DNA of 64,000 nucleotides from Henricia sp. BOLD:AAB3569 (GCA_037783545.1 JBBELK010000532.1:186001-250000); one strand, 5' to 3'. Positions 52,810 through 63,704 are shown, counted from the first letter of the stretch. Program-made: numbers and translations. The notes: generated by a model not told the origin, from the letters alone.

Positions 52810-53017
52810 ACTTGTCCTAACAAATTGACAGACTTTCGCCGGGAAATGGCAGAGAAATTTCAAAGTTTAGGGAAAACTGGGTTGGGGCTTCCTGACTGCT
52901 CACGCAAACCGTGGCTGTCTGTACACACCTCTTTGGTGTACTCCCGGCAAATTTGGAGGTTGAAAAATGTTCCGACGAACTTCAAATTTTGCATGCTCCA
53001 AACTCTCTATATTGCGC
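52810..53017 (+). repeat. 208-bp satellite unit, copy 4
   Basis: It has the same junction but GAGGTTGAAAAATG, one base from copies 1-3. It is either the ancestral state of the family or a partly converted copy. Confidence 0.9.
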
Positions 53018-53293
53018 ACTTGTCCTAAAAAATTGACAGACTTTCGCCGGGAAATGGCAGAGAAATTTCAAAGTTTAGGGAAAACTGGGTTGGGGCTTCC
53101 TGACTGCTCACGCAAACCGTGGCTGTCTGTACACACCTCTTTGGTGTACTCCTGAGTCGTGCGCATGCTCAGTCCTTCGGACTGTCGTTGACGCACCCCA
53201 GTTTGGCTCGGCAATTTGGTCAAAGTGTGGTCCAAACGTCGGCAAATTTGGAGGTCGAAAAATTTTGCATGCTCCAAACTCTCTATATTGCGC

Positions 53294-56200
53294 ACTTGTC
53301 CTAAAAAATTGACAGACTTTCGCCGGGAAATGGCAGAGAAATTTCAAAGTTTAGGGAAAACTGGGTTGGGGCTTCCTGACTGCTCACGCAAACCGTGGCT
53401 GTCTGTACACACCTCTTTGGTGTATTCCTGAGTCGTGCGCATGCTCAGTCCTTCGGACTGTCGTTGACGCACCCCAGTTTGGCTCGGCAATTTGGTCAAA
53501 GTGTGGTCCAAACGTCGGCAAATTTGGAGGTCGAACAATTTTCCGACGAACTTCAAATGTTGCATGCTCCAAACTCTCTATATTGCGCACTTGTCCTAAA
53601 CAATTGACAGACTTTCGCCGGGAAATGGCAGAGAAATTTCAAAGTTTAGGAAAAACTGGGTTGGGGCTTCCTGACTGCTCACGCAAACCGTGGCTGTCTG
53701 TACACACCTCTTTGGTGTACTCCTGAGTCGTGCGCATGCTCAGTCCTTCGGACTGTCGTTGACGCACCCCAGTTTGGCTCGGAAATTTGGTCAAAGTGTG
53801 GTCCAAACGTCGGCAAATTTGGAGGTTGAAAAATGTTCCGACGAACTTCAAATTTTGCATGCTCCAAACTCTCTATATTGCGCACTTGTCCTACAAAATT
53901 GACAGACTTTCGCCGGGAAATGGCAGAGAAATTTCAAAGTTTAGGGAAAACTGGGTTGGGGCTTCCTGACTGCTCACGCAAACCGTGGCTGTCTGTACAC
54001 ACCTCTTTGGTGTACTCCTGAGTCGTGCGCATGCTCAGTCCTTCGGACTGTCGTTGACGCACCCCAGTTTGGCTCGGCAATTTGGTCAAAGTGTGGTCCA
54101 AACGTCGGCAAATTTGGAGGTCGAAAAATTTTGCATGCTCCAAACTCTCTATATTGCGCACTTGTCCTAAAAAATTGACAGACCTTCGCAGGGAAATGGC
54201 AGAGAAATTTCAAAGTTTAGGGAAAACTGGGTTGGGGCTCCCTGACTGCTCACGCAAACCGTGGCTGTCTGTACACACCTCTTTGGTGTACTCCTGAGTC
54301 GTGCGCATGCTCAGTCCTTCGGACTGTCGTTGACGCACCCCAGTTTGGCTCGGCAATTTGGTCAAAGTGTGGTCCAAACGTCGGCAAATTTGGAGGTCGA
54401 AAATTTTTGCATGCTCCAAACTCTCTATATTGCGCACTTGTCCTAAAAAATTGACAGACTTTCGCCGGGAAATGGCAGAGAAATTTCAAAGTTTAGGGAA
54501 AACTGGGTTGGGGCTTCCTGACTGCTCACGCAAACCGTGGCTGTCTGTACACACCTCTTTGGTGTACTCCTGAGTCGTGCGCATGCTCAGTCCTTCGGAC
54601 TGTCGTTGACGCACCCCAGTTTGGCTCGGCAATTTGGTCAAAGTGTGGTCCAAACGTCGGCAAATTTGGAGGTCGAAAAATGTTCCGACGAACTTCAAAT
54701 GTTGCATGCTCCAAACTCTCTATATTGCGCACTTGTCCTAAAAAATTGACAGACTTTCGCCTGGAAATGGCAGAGAAATTTCAAAGTTTAGGGAAAACTG
54801 GGTTGGGGCTTCCTGACTGCTCACGCAAACCGTGGCTGTCTGTACACACCTCTTTGGTGTACTCCTGAGTCGTGCGCATGCTCAGTCCTTCGGACTGTCG
54901 TTGACGCACCCCAGTTTGGCTCGGCAATTTGGTCAAAGTGTGGTCCAAACGTCGGCAAATTTGGAGGTCGAAAAATGTTGCATGCTCCAAACTCTCTATA
55001 TTGCGCACTTGTCCTAAAAAATTGACAGACTTTCGCCGGGAAATGGCAGAGAAATTTCAAAGTTTAGGGAAAACTGGGTTGGGGCTTCCTGACTGCTCAC
55101 GCAAACCGTGGCTGTCTGTACACACCTCTTTGGTGTACTCCTGAGTCGTGCGCATGCTCAGTCCTTCGGACTGTCGTTGACGCACCCCAGTTTGGCTCGC
55201 CAATTTGGTCAAAGTGTGGTCCAAACGTCGGCAAATTTGGAGGTCGAACAATTTTCCGACGAACTTCAAATGTTGCATGCTCCAAACTCTCTATATTGCG
55301 CACTTGTCCTAAACAATTGACAGACTTTCGCCGGGAAATGGCAGAGAAATTTCAAAGTTTAGGAAAAACTGGGTTGGGGCTTCCTGACTGCTCACGCAAA
55401 CCGTGGCTGTCTGTACACACCTCTTTGGTGTACTCCTGAGTCGTGCGCATGCTCAGTCCTTCGGACTGTCGTTGACGCACCCCAGTTTGGCTCGGAAATT
55501 TGGTCAAAGTGTGGTCCAAACGTCGGCAAATTTGGAGGTTGAAAAATGTTCCGACGAACTTCAAATTTTGCATGCTCCAAACTCTCTATATTGCGCACTT
55601 GTCCTACAAAATTGACAGACTTTCGCCGGGAAATGGCAGAGAAATTTCAAAGTTTAGGGAAAACTGGGTTGGGGCTTCCTGACTGCTCACGCAAACCGTG
55701 GCTGTCTGTACACACCTCTTTGGTGTACTCCTGAGTCGTGCGCATGCTCAGTCCTTCGGACTGTCGTTGACGCACCCCAGTTTGGCTCGGCAATTTGGTC
55801 AAAGTGTGGTCCAAACGTCGGCAAATTTGGAGGTCGAAAAATGTTGCATGCTCCAAACTCTCTATATTGCGCACTTGTCCTAAAAAATTGACAGACTTTC
55901 GCAGGGAAATGGCAGAGAAATTTCAAAGTTTAGGGAAAACTGGGTTGGGGCTCCCTGACTGCTCACGCAAACCGTGGCTGTCTGTACACACCTCTTTGGT
56001 GTACTCCTGAGTCGTGCGCATGCTCAGTCCTTCGGACTGTCGTTGACGCACCCCAGTTTGGCTCGGAAATGTTGTCAAAGTGTGGTCCAAACGTCGGCAA
56101 ATTTGGAGGTCGAAAAATGTTTCGACGAGCTTCAAATTTTGCATGCTCCAAACTCTCTAGATTGCGCACTTGTCCTAAAAAATTGACAGACTTTCGCCGG

Positions 56201-57475
56201 GAAATGGCAGAGAAATTTCAAAGTTTAGGGAAAACTGGGTTGGGGCTTCCTGACTGCTCACGCAAACCGTGGCTGTCTGTACACACCTCTTTGGTGTACT
56301 CCTGAGTCGTGCGCATGCTCAGTCCTTCGGACTGTCGTTGACGCACCCTAGTTTGGCTCGGCAATTTGGTCAAAGTGTGGTCCAAACGTCGGCAAATTTG
56401 GAGGTCGAAAAATGTTGCATGCTCCAAACTCTCTATATTGCGCACTTGTCCTAAAAAATTGACAGACTTTCGCCGGGAAATGGCAGAGAAATTTCAAAGT
56501 TTAGGGAAAACTGGGTTGGGGCTTCCTGACTGCTCACGCAAACCGTGGCTGTCTGTACACACCTCTTTGGTGTACTCCTGAGTCGTGCGCATGCTCAGTC
56601 CTTCGGACTGTCGTTGACGCACCCAAGTTTGGCTCGGAAATTTGGTCAAAGTGTGGTCCAAACGTCGGCAAATTTGGAGGTTGAAAAATGTTCCGACGAA
56701 CTTAAAATTTTGCATGCTCCAAACTCTCTATATTGCGCACTTGTCCTAAAAAATTGACAGACTTTCGCCGGGAAATGGCAGAGAAATTTCAAAGTTTAGG
56801 GAAAACTGGGTTGGGGCTTCCTGACTGCTCACGCAAACCGTGGCTGTCTGTACACACCTCTTTGGTGTACTCCTGAGTCGTGCGCATGCTCAGTCCTTCG
56901 GACTGTCGTTGACGCACCCCAGTTTGGCTCGGCAATTTGGTCAAAGTGTGGTCCAAACGTCGGCAAATTTGGAGGTCGAAAAATTTTGCATGCTCCAAAC
57001 TCTCTATATTGCGCACTTGTCCTAAAAAATTGACAGACTTTCGCCGGGAAATGGCAGAGAAATTTCAAAGTTTAGGGAAAACTGGGTTGGGGCTTCCTGA
57101 CTGCTCACGCAAACCGTGGCTGTCTGTACACACCTCTTTGGTGTACTCCTGAGTCGTGCGCATGCTCAGTCCTTCGGACTGTCGTTGACGCACCCCAGTT
57201 TGGCTCGGCATTTTGGTCAAAGTGTGGTCCAAACGTCGGCAAATTTGGAGGTCGAAAAATGTTCCGACGAACTTCAAATTTTGCATGCTCCAAACTCTCT
57301 ATATTGCGCACTTGTCCTAACAAATTGACAGACTTTCGCCGGGAAATGGCAGAGAAATTTCAAAGTTTAGGGAAAACTGGGTTGGGGCTTCCTGACTGCT
57401 CACGCAAACCGTGGCTGTCTGTACACATCTCTTTGGTGTACTCCTGAGTCGTGCGCATGCTCGTCCTTCGGACTG
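53294..57475 (+). repeat. Array segment rich in 276-bp units, 1,713-bp shift
   Basis: The trio H-like unit, GGAAATTTGG unit with CCTACAAAATTG, and 276-bp unit at 53,294-54,159 recurs at 55,007-55,872. Here the 276-bp units alternate with full units almost one to one. The most diverged full unit starts at 55,873 and has several private changes (GGAAATGTTGTC, GTTTCGACGAGC, CTCTAGATT). The last unit, from 57,310, breaks off into the insert and already lacks one A in its GCATGCTCGTCC. Confidence 0.75.
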
Positions 57476-57502
57476 TCGTTAACGCACCGCAGTTTGGGGC
57501 GG
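57476..57502 (+). repeat. Diverged 27-bp satellite piece at insert start
   Basis: Matches the unit stretch TCGTTGACGCACC...GGCTCGG with 4 changes in 27 bases (GTTAACGCACCGC, TTTGGGGCGG). Because it also precedes the second insert copy, it belongs to the insert. It is older or less homogenised than the surrounding array. Confidence 0.75.
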
Positions 57503-57609
57503 TCGGGTTGGCGTACGGGTTCTTTCCTCGCTGGCCTGTGATGACCGCTTTCCAAAGGACTACCCTTGCACATAGGTAGTTTGGAGGAGTTTTTCGCGGA
57601 ATCCCGTGA

Positions 57610-57808
57610 TGTCCTGGAACGTTGCTCAATGATGGAGTGACCAGTACGTACGTCACGGGGAACGCCGATGCAATTTTGGAACACGATTGGATCCGAGTCT
57701 GCGGTCTTGATTCTTCCAGACCTGGACTGGTGACGATTGTGGTTTTATGAGGATGTACCTGTGGTGCTTCTCGAAGGATATGACCTGATACTCGGACAAG
57801 ATTGGTGA
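57610..57808 (+). pseudogene. Broken retropepsin-like (Ty3/gypsy protease) remnant
   Basis: The frame 57,734-57,808 reads through ...VVLLEGYDLILGQDW and then a stop. In Ty3/gypsy polyproteins the aspartic protease ends with a closely similar motif (YDVILGMDWL type). Upstream in another frame (57,610-57,750) is LLNDGVTSTYVT at 57,622-57,657, which lines up with the protease active-site segment (LLDSGATS type). The catalytic Asp would here be Asn. The two motifs are about 53 codons apart, somewhat short for the family. They are in different frames, and each frame is closed by stops within 25-47 codons. So at least one frameshift and probably a deletion have broken it, and it cannot be functional. 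No zinc knuckle or reverse transcriptase is visible on either side. The C-terminal motif is the stronger evidence; the active-site match could be chance. Confidence 0.4.
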
Positions 57809-57832
57809 TGATTGTGATGGAGAATACTCGCC

Positions 57833-58110
57833 GGATAATGACCTGGATTGGCAACGACAACGAATGAGGAAATTTGGTGGATAAATGACCTGGACTGGCA
57901 ACGACAACGAATGAGGAAATTTGGCAATAACGGCGAACAATTGGTGGATAAATGACCTGGACTGGCAACGACTACGAATGAGGAAATTTGGCAATAACGG
58001 CGAACGCTTAGTGGATAAATGACCTGGACTGGCAACGACTACGAATGAGGAAATTTGGCAATAACGGCGAACGCTTAGTGGATAAATGACCTGGACTGGC
58101 AACGACAACG
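57833..58110 (+). repeat. 67-bp minisatellite inside the insert
   Basis: Units begin GGATAAATGACCTGG at 57,879, 57,946 and 58,013, exactly 67 bp apart. They are preceded by a 46-bp truncated unit (57,833, GGATAATGACC) and followed by a partial one from 58,080. The last two full units are almost identical (AACGACTACG, CGCTTAGT); the first differs (AACGACAACG, AATTGGT). The unit start resembles the protease-motif DNA just upstream (GGATATGACCTG at 57,776). It may therefore have grown out of the retroelement sequence. It has no similarity to the 295-bp satellite apart from a short GAAATTTGG. Confidence 0.9.
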
Positions 58111-58155
58111 GCTGAAGCACTGGTTCTATCGGTAACAACGTTGGACTGGTTAGCG

Positions 58156-58179
58156 TGTTTTATTCGGACGAATAAAACA
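58156..58179. other. Perfect 24-bp palindrome near insert end
   Basis: TGTTTTATTCG and CGAATAAAACA are exact reverse complements around a GA centre. It lies 11 bp before the satellite resumes. It contains AATAAA, so it could be part of a polyadenylation region or a terminal hairpin, but neither role is shown by the sequence. Confidence 0.8.
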
Positions 58180-58190
58180 TTTTAGAAAAA

Positions 58191-61100
58191 GGCAATTTGG
58201 TCAAAGTGTGGTCCAAACGTCGGCAAATTTGGAGGTCGAAACATTTTGCATGCTCCAAACTCTCTATATTGCGCACTTGTCCTAAAAAATTGACAGACTT
58301 TCGCCGGGAAATGGCAGAGAAATTTCAAAGTTTAGGGAAAACTGGGTTGGGGCTTCCTGACTGCTCACGCAAACCGTGGCTGTCTGTACACACCTCTTTG
58401 GTGTACTCCTGAGTCGTGCGCATGCTCAGTCCTTCGGACTGTCGTTGACGCACCCCAGTTTGGCTCGGCATTTTGGTCAAAGTGTGGTCCAAACGTCGGC
58501 AAATTTGGAGGTCGAAAAATGTTCCGACGAACTTCAAATTTTGCATGCTCCAAACTCTCTATATTGCGCACTTGTCCTAAAAAATTGACAGACTTTCGCC
58601 AGGAAATGGCAGAGAAATTTCAAAGTTAAGGGAAAAATGGATTGGGGCTTCCTGACTGCTCACGCAAACCGTGGCTGTCTGTACACACCTCTTTGGTGTA
58701 CTCCTGAGTCGTGCGCATGCTCAGTCCTTCGGACTGTCGTTGACGCACCCCAGTTTGGCTCGGCAATTTGGTCAAAGTGTGGTCCAAACGTCGGCAAATT
58801 TGGAGGTCGAAAAATGTTCCGACGAACATCAAATTTTGCATGCTCCAAACTCTCTATATTGCGCACTTGTCCTAAAAAATTGACAGACTTTCGCCGGGAA
58901 ATGGCAGAGAAATTTCAAAGTTTAGGGAAAACTGGGTTGGGGCTTCCTGACTGCTCACGCAAACCGTGGCTGTCTGTACACACCTCTTTGGTGTACTCCT
59001 GAGTCGTGCGCATGCTCAGTCCTTCGGACTGTCGTTGACGCACCCCAGTTTGGCTCGGCAATTTGGTCAAAGTGTGGTCCAAACGTCGGCAAATTTGGAG
59101 GTTGAACAATTTTCCGACGAACTTCAAATGTTGCATGCTCCAAACTCTCTATATTGCGCACTTGTCCTAAACAATTGACAGACTTTCGCCGGGAAATGGC
59201 AGAGAAATTTCAAAGTTTAGGGAAAACTGGGTTGGGGCTTCCTGACTGCTCACGCAAACCGTGGCTGTCTGTACACACCTCTTTGGTGTACTCCTGAGTC
59301 GTGCGCATGCTCAGTCCTTCGGACTGTCGTTGACGCACCCCAGTTTGGCTCGGAAATTTGGTCAAAGTGTGGTCCAAACGTCGGCAAATTTGGAGGTTGA
59401 AAAATGTTCCGACGAACTTCAAATTTTGCATGCTCCAAACTCTCTATATTGCGCACTTGTCCTAAAAAATTGACAGACTTTCGCCGGGAAATGGCAGAGA
59501 AATTTCAAAGTTAAGGGAAAAATGGATTGGGGCTTCCTGACTGCTCACGCAAACCGTGGCTGTCTGTACACACCTCTTTGGTGTACTCCTGAGTCGTGCG
59601 CATGCTCAGTCCTTCGGACTGTCGTTGACGCACCCCAGTTTGGCTCGGCATTTTGGTCAAAGTGTGGTCCAAACGTCGGCAAATTTGGAGGTCGAAAAAT
59701 GTTTCGACGAACTTCAAATTTTGCATGCTCCAAACTCTCTATATTGCGCACTTGTCCTAACAAATTGACAGACTTTCGCCGGGAAATGGCAGAGAAATTT
59801 CAAAGTTTAGGGAAAACTGGGTTGGGGCTTCCTGACTGCTCACGCAAACCGTGGCTGTCTGTACACACCTCTTTGGTGTACTCCTGAGTCGTGCGCATGC
59901 TCAGTCCTTCGGACTGTCGTTGACGCACCCCAGTTTGGCTCGGCAATTTGGTCAAAGTGTGGTCCAAACGTCGGCAAATTTGGAGGTCGAAAAATTTTGC
60001 ATGCTCCAAACTCTCTATATTGCGCACTTGTCCTAAAAAATTGACAGACTTTCACCGGGAAATGGCAGAGAATTTTCAAAGTTTAGGGAAAACTGGGTTG
60101 GGGCTTCCTGACTGCTCACGCAAACCGTGGCTGTCTGTACACACCTCTTTGGTGTACTCCTGAGTCGTGCGCATGCTCAGTCCTTCGGACTGTCGTTGAC
60201 GCACCCCAGTTTGGCTCGGCAATTTGGTCAAAGTGTGGTCCAAACGTCGGCAAATTTGGAGGTCGAAAAATTTTGCATGCTCCAAACTCTCTATATTGCG
60301 CACTTGTCCTAAAAAATTGACAGACTTTCACCGGGAAATGGCAGAGAAATTTCAAAGTTTAGGGAAAACTGGGTTGGGGCTTCCTGACTGCTAACGCAAA
60401 CCGTGGCTGTCTGTACACACCTCTTTGGTGTACTCCTGAGTCGTGCGCATGCTCAGTCCTTCGGACTGTCGTTGACGCACCCCAGTTTGGCTCGGCATTT
60501 TGGTCAAAGTGTGGTCCAAACGTCGGCAAATTTGGAGGTTGAAAAATGTTCCGACGAACTTCAAATGTTGCATGCTCCAAACTCTCTATATTGCGCACTT
60601 GTCCTAACAAATTGACAGACTTTCGCCGGGAAATGGCAGAGAAATTTCAAAGTTTAGGGAAAACTGGGTTGGGGCTTCCTGACTGCTCACGCAAACCGTG
60701 GCTGTCTGTACACACCTCTTTGGTGTACTCCTGAGTCGTGCGCATGCTCAGTCCTTCGGACTGTCGTTGACGCACCCCAGTTTGACTCGGCATTTTGGTC
60801 AAAGTGTGGTCCAAACGTCGGCAAATTTGGAGGTCGAAAAATGTTCCGACGAACTTCAAATTTTGCATGCTCCAAACTCTCTATATTGCGCACTTGTCCT
60901 AAAAAATTGACAGACTTTCGCCAGGAAATGGCAGAGAAATTTCAAAGTTAAGGGAAAAATGGATTGGGGCTTCCTGACTGCTCACGCAAACCGTGGCTGT
61001 CTGTACACACCTCTTTGGTGTACTCCTGAGTCGTGCGCATGCTCAGTCCTTCGGACTGTCGTTGACGCACCCCAGTTTGGCTCGGCATTTTGGTCAAAGT

Positions 61101-63704
61101 GTGGTCCAAACGTCGGCAAATTTGGAGGTCGAAAAATGTTCCGACGAACTTCAAATTTTGCATGCTCCAAACTCTCTATATTGCGCACTTGTCCTAACAA
61201 ATTGATAGACTTTCACCGGGAAATGGCAGAGAAATTTCAAAGTTTAGGGAAAACTGGGTTGGGGCTTCCTGACTGCTAACGCAAACCGTGGCTGTCTGTA
61301 CACACCTCTTTGGTGTACTCCTGAGTCGTGCGCATGCTCAGTCCTTCGGACTGTCGTTGACGCACCCCAGTTTGGCTCGGCATTTTGGTCAAAGTGTGGT
61401 CCAAACGTCGGCAAATTTGGAGGTTGAAAAATGTTCCGACGAACTTCAAATGTTGCATGCTCCAAACTCTCTATATTGCGCACTTGTCCTAACAAATTGA
61501 CAGACTTTCGCCGGGAAATGGCAGAGAAATTTCAAAGTTTAGGGAAAACTGGGTTGGGGCTTCCTGACTGCTCACGCAAACCGTGGCTGTCTGTACACAC
61601 CTCTTTGGTGTACTCCTGAGTCGTGCGCATGCTCAGTCCTTCGGACTGTCGTTGACGCACCCCAGTTTGGCTCGGCAATTTGGTCAAAGTGTGGTCCAAA
61701 CGTCGGCAAATTTGGAGGTCGAAAAATTTTGCATGCTCCAAACTCTCTATATTGCGCACTTGTCCTAAAAAATTGACAGACTTTCACCGGGAAATGGCAG
61801 AGAAATTTCAAAGTTTAGGGAAAACTGGGTTGGGGCTTCCTGACTGCTCACGCAAACCGTGGCTGTCTGTACACACCTCTTTGGTGTACTCCTGAGTCGT
61901 GCGCATGCTCAGTCCTTCGGACTGTCGTTGACGCACCCCAGTTTGGCTCGGCAATTTGGTCAAAGTGTGGTCCAAACGTCGGCAAATTTGGAGGTTGACA
62001 AATGTTCCGACGAACTTCAAATGTTGCATGCTCCAAACTCTCTATATTGCGCACTTGTCCTAAAAAAATTGACAGACTTTCGCCGGGAAATGGCAGAGAA
62101 ATTTCAAAGTTTAGGGAAAACTGGGTTGGGGCTTCCTGACTGCTCACGCAAACCGTGGCTGTCTGTACACACCTCTTTGGTGTACTCCTGAGTCGTGCGC
62201 ATGCTCAGTCCTTCGGACTGTCGTTGACGCACCCCAGTTTGGCTCGGCATTTTGGTCAAAGTGTGGTCCAAACGTCGGCAAATTTGGAGGTCGAAAAATG
62301 TTCCGACGAACTTCAAATTTTGCATGCTCCAAACTCTCTATATTGCGCACTTGTCCTAAAAAATTGACAGACTTTCGCCAGGAAATGGCAGAGAAATTTC
62401 AAAGTTAAGGGAAAAATGGATTGGGGCTTCCTGACTGCTCACGCAAACCGTGGCTGTCTGTACACACCTCTTTGGTGTACTCCTGAGTCGTGCGCATGCT
62501 CAGTCCTTCGGACTGTCGTTGACGCACCCCAGTTTGGCTCGGCAATTTGGTCAAAGTGTGGTCCAAACGTCGGCAAATTTGGAGGTCGAAAAATTTTCCG
62601 ACGAACTTCAAATTTTGCATGCTCCAAACTCTCTATATTGCGCACTTGTCCTAAAAAAATTGACAGACTTTCGCCGGGAAATGGCAGAGAAATTTCAAAG
62701 TTTAGGGAAAACTGGGTTGGGGCTTCCTGACTGCTCACGCAAACCGTGGCTGTCTGTACACACCTCTTTGGTGTACTCCTGAGTCGTGCGCATGCTCAGT
62801 CCTTCGGACTGTCGTTGACGCACCCCAGTTTGGCTCGGCATTTTGGTCAAAGTGTGGTCCAAACGTCGGCAAATTTGGAGGTCGAAAAATGTTCCGACGA
62901 ACTTCAAATTTTGCATTCTCCAAACTCTCTATATTGCGCACTTGTCCTAACAAATTGACAGACTTTCGCCGGGAAATGGCAGAGAAATTTCAAAGTTTAG
63001 GGAAAACTGGGTTGGGGCTTCCTGACTGCTCACGCAAACCGTGGCTGTCTGTACACACCTCTTTGGTGTACTCCTGAGTCGTGCGCATGCTCAGTCCTTC
63101 GGACTGTCGTTGACGCACCCCAGTTTGGCTCGGCAATTTGGTCAAAGTGTGGTCCAAACGTCGGCAAATTTGGAGGTCGAAAAATTTTGCATGCTCCAAA
63201 CTCTCTATATTGCGCACTTGTCCTAAAAAATTGACAGACTTTCACCGGGAAATGGCAGAGAAATTTCAAAGTTTAGGGAAAACTGGGTTGGGGCTTCCTG
63301 ACTGCTCACGCAAACCGTGGCTGTCTGTACACACCTCTTTGGTGTACTCCTGAGTCGTGCGCATGCTCAGTCCTTCGGACTGTCGTTGACGCACCCCAGT
63401 TTGGCTCGGCAATTTGGTCAAAGTGTGGTCCAAACGTCGGCAAATTTGGAGGTCGAACAATTTTCCGACGAACTTCAAATGTTGCATGCTCCAAACTCTC
63501 TATATTGCGCACTTGTCCTAAACAATTGACAGACTTTCGCCGGGAAATGGCAGAGAAATTTCAAAGTTTAGGGAAAACTGGGTTGGGGCTTCCTGACTGC
63601 TCACGCAAACCGTGGCTGTCTGTACACACCTCTTTGGTGTACTCCTGAGTCGTGCGCATGCTCAGTCCTTCGGACTGTCGTTGACGCACCCCAGTTTGGC
63701 TCGG
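58191..63704 (+). repeat. Satellite array resumes, right block
   Basis: It starts inside a unit (GGCAATTTGGTC) with a partial 84-bp copy carrying the 19-bp deletion, then regular units from 58,275. Class d units with GGCATTTTGG and CCTAACAAATTG, AAAGTTAAGGG units and 276-bp units alternate. A three-unit repeat of 885 bp is seen at 60,302 and 61,187, marked by CTGCTAACGC and GAGGTTGAAAAATG with CAAATGTTGC. TTTCACCGGG is a variant private to this block (about 60,051, 60,328, 61,213, 61,785 and 63,242). The last unit ends at ...GTTTGGCTCGG, where the second insert begins. Confidence 0.9.

Larger units (their letters stand above)
49550..53293 (+). repeat. Domain with 208-bp units, periods 1,093 and 798 bp
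   Basis: Four 208-bp units alternate with normal ones. The order GGCATTTTGG unit, class d unit, 208-bp unit, then another unit gives a 1,093-bp period (50,329 to 51,422). Loss of one unit then gives a 798-bp period (51,422 to 52,220 and on to 53,018). Units after the short ones often carry AAAGTTAAGGG with AAAATGGATTGG, a variant restricted to the window right of 46.3 kb. Confidence 0.85.
1..57475 (+). repeat. 295-bp satellite array, main block
   Basis: Head-to-tail tandem repeats with a basic period of 295 bp (296 bp when one A is added to the A-run after CTTGTCCT). All copies are in the same orientation. Unit starts can be followed on ACTTGTCCTA, for example at 1, 296, 591, 887 and 1183. 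Neighbouring copies differ mostly by point changes concentrated in unit positions 220-290, while positions 95-215 are nearly invariant. No gene lies between copies. The array is open at the left edge of the window. Two sub-blocks depart from the simple period: about 9.7-10.4 kb and about 49.8-53.0 kb. Uniform orientation and high identity are what unequal crossing-over and gene conversion produce in satellites; that mechanism is inferred. Confidence 0.98.
57476..58190 (+). mobile_element. Non-satellite insert with LTR-retroelement-like fragment
   Basis: This is the only stretch of the window, apart from its partial second copy, that is not satellite. It interrupts a unit between GTTTGG..CGG and GGCAATTTGG. 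In order it contains: 27 bp homologous to satellite (TCGTTAACGCACC onward, 4 mismatches); about 330 bp of unique sequence with a protease-like frame; a 67-bp minisatellite; and about 80 bp ending in a palindrome. Only GG is shared at the two edges, so there is no convincing target-site duplication. I see no terminal repeats, reverse transcriptase, integrase or transposase. It is best read as a fragment of a Ty3/gypsy-like element captured by the array and amplified with it. That reading rests on one protein motif and stays tentative. Confidence 0.55.
36721..63215 (+). repeat. 276-bp units with a 19-bp deletion (20 copies)
   Basis: These units lack 19 bp between two short direct repeats. TCGAAAAATTTT runs straight into GCATGCTCC, where CCGACGAACTTCAAATTTT would normally intervene. 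They start at 36721, 39653, 39929, 40501, 41958, 43119, 44575, 47505, 50053, 53018, 53884, 54160, 54731, 55597, 56168, 56739, 59750, 60026, 61482 and 62940. Those at 54731, 55597 and 56168 read AAATGTTGCATG; those at 50053 and 54160 read AAATTTTTGCATG. The partial unit after the insert (58,191-58,274) has the same deletion with ACATTTTGCATG. No copy occurs left of 36.7 kb. The deletion removes the 3' arm of the unit's main dyad. Confidence 0.9.

Noticed and set aside
1..57475. Hundreds of open frames of 60-121 codons on both strands
   Set aside because: They are the same few frames recurring in every 295-bp unit, often overlapping on opposite strands. They begin mostly at GTG or mid-unit codons and match no protein I know. 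The unit is not a multiple of three, so they cannot form a tandem-repeat protein.
57360..57968. 202-codon minus-strand open frame across the insert
   Set aside because: It runs antisense through the minisatellite, the protease-like remnant and satellite. Its composition is low-complexity and repeat-derived, with no recognisable domain.
57653..58138. 161-codon minus-strand open frame in the minisatellite
   Set aside because: It exists because the 67-bp unit happens to lack stops in several minus frames. The repeated peptide changes frame each unit, which is not how a real repeat protein behaves.
57476..58190. Complete transposon with target-site duplication
   Set aside because: Only two bases (GG) are shared at the edges. 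No terminal inverted or long terminal repeats and no transposase, integrase or reverse transcriptase are visible.
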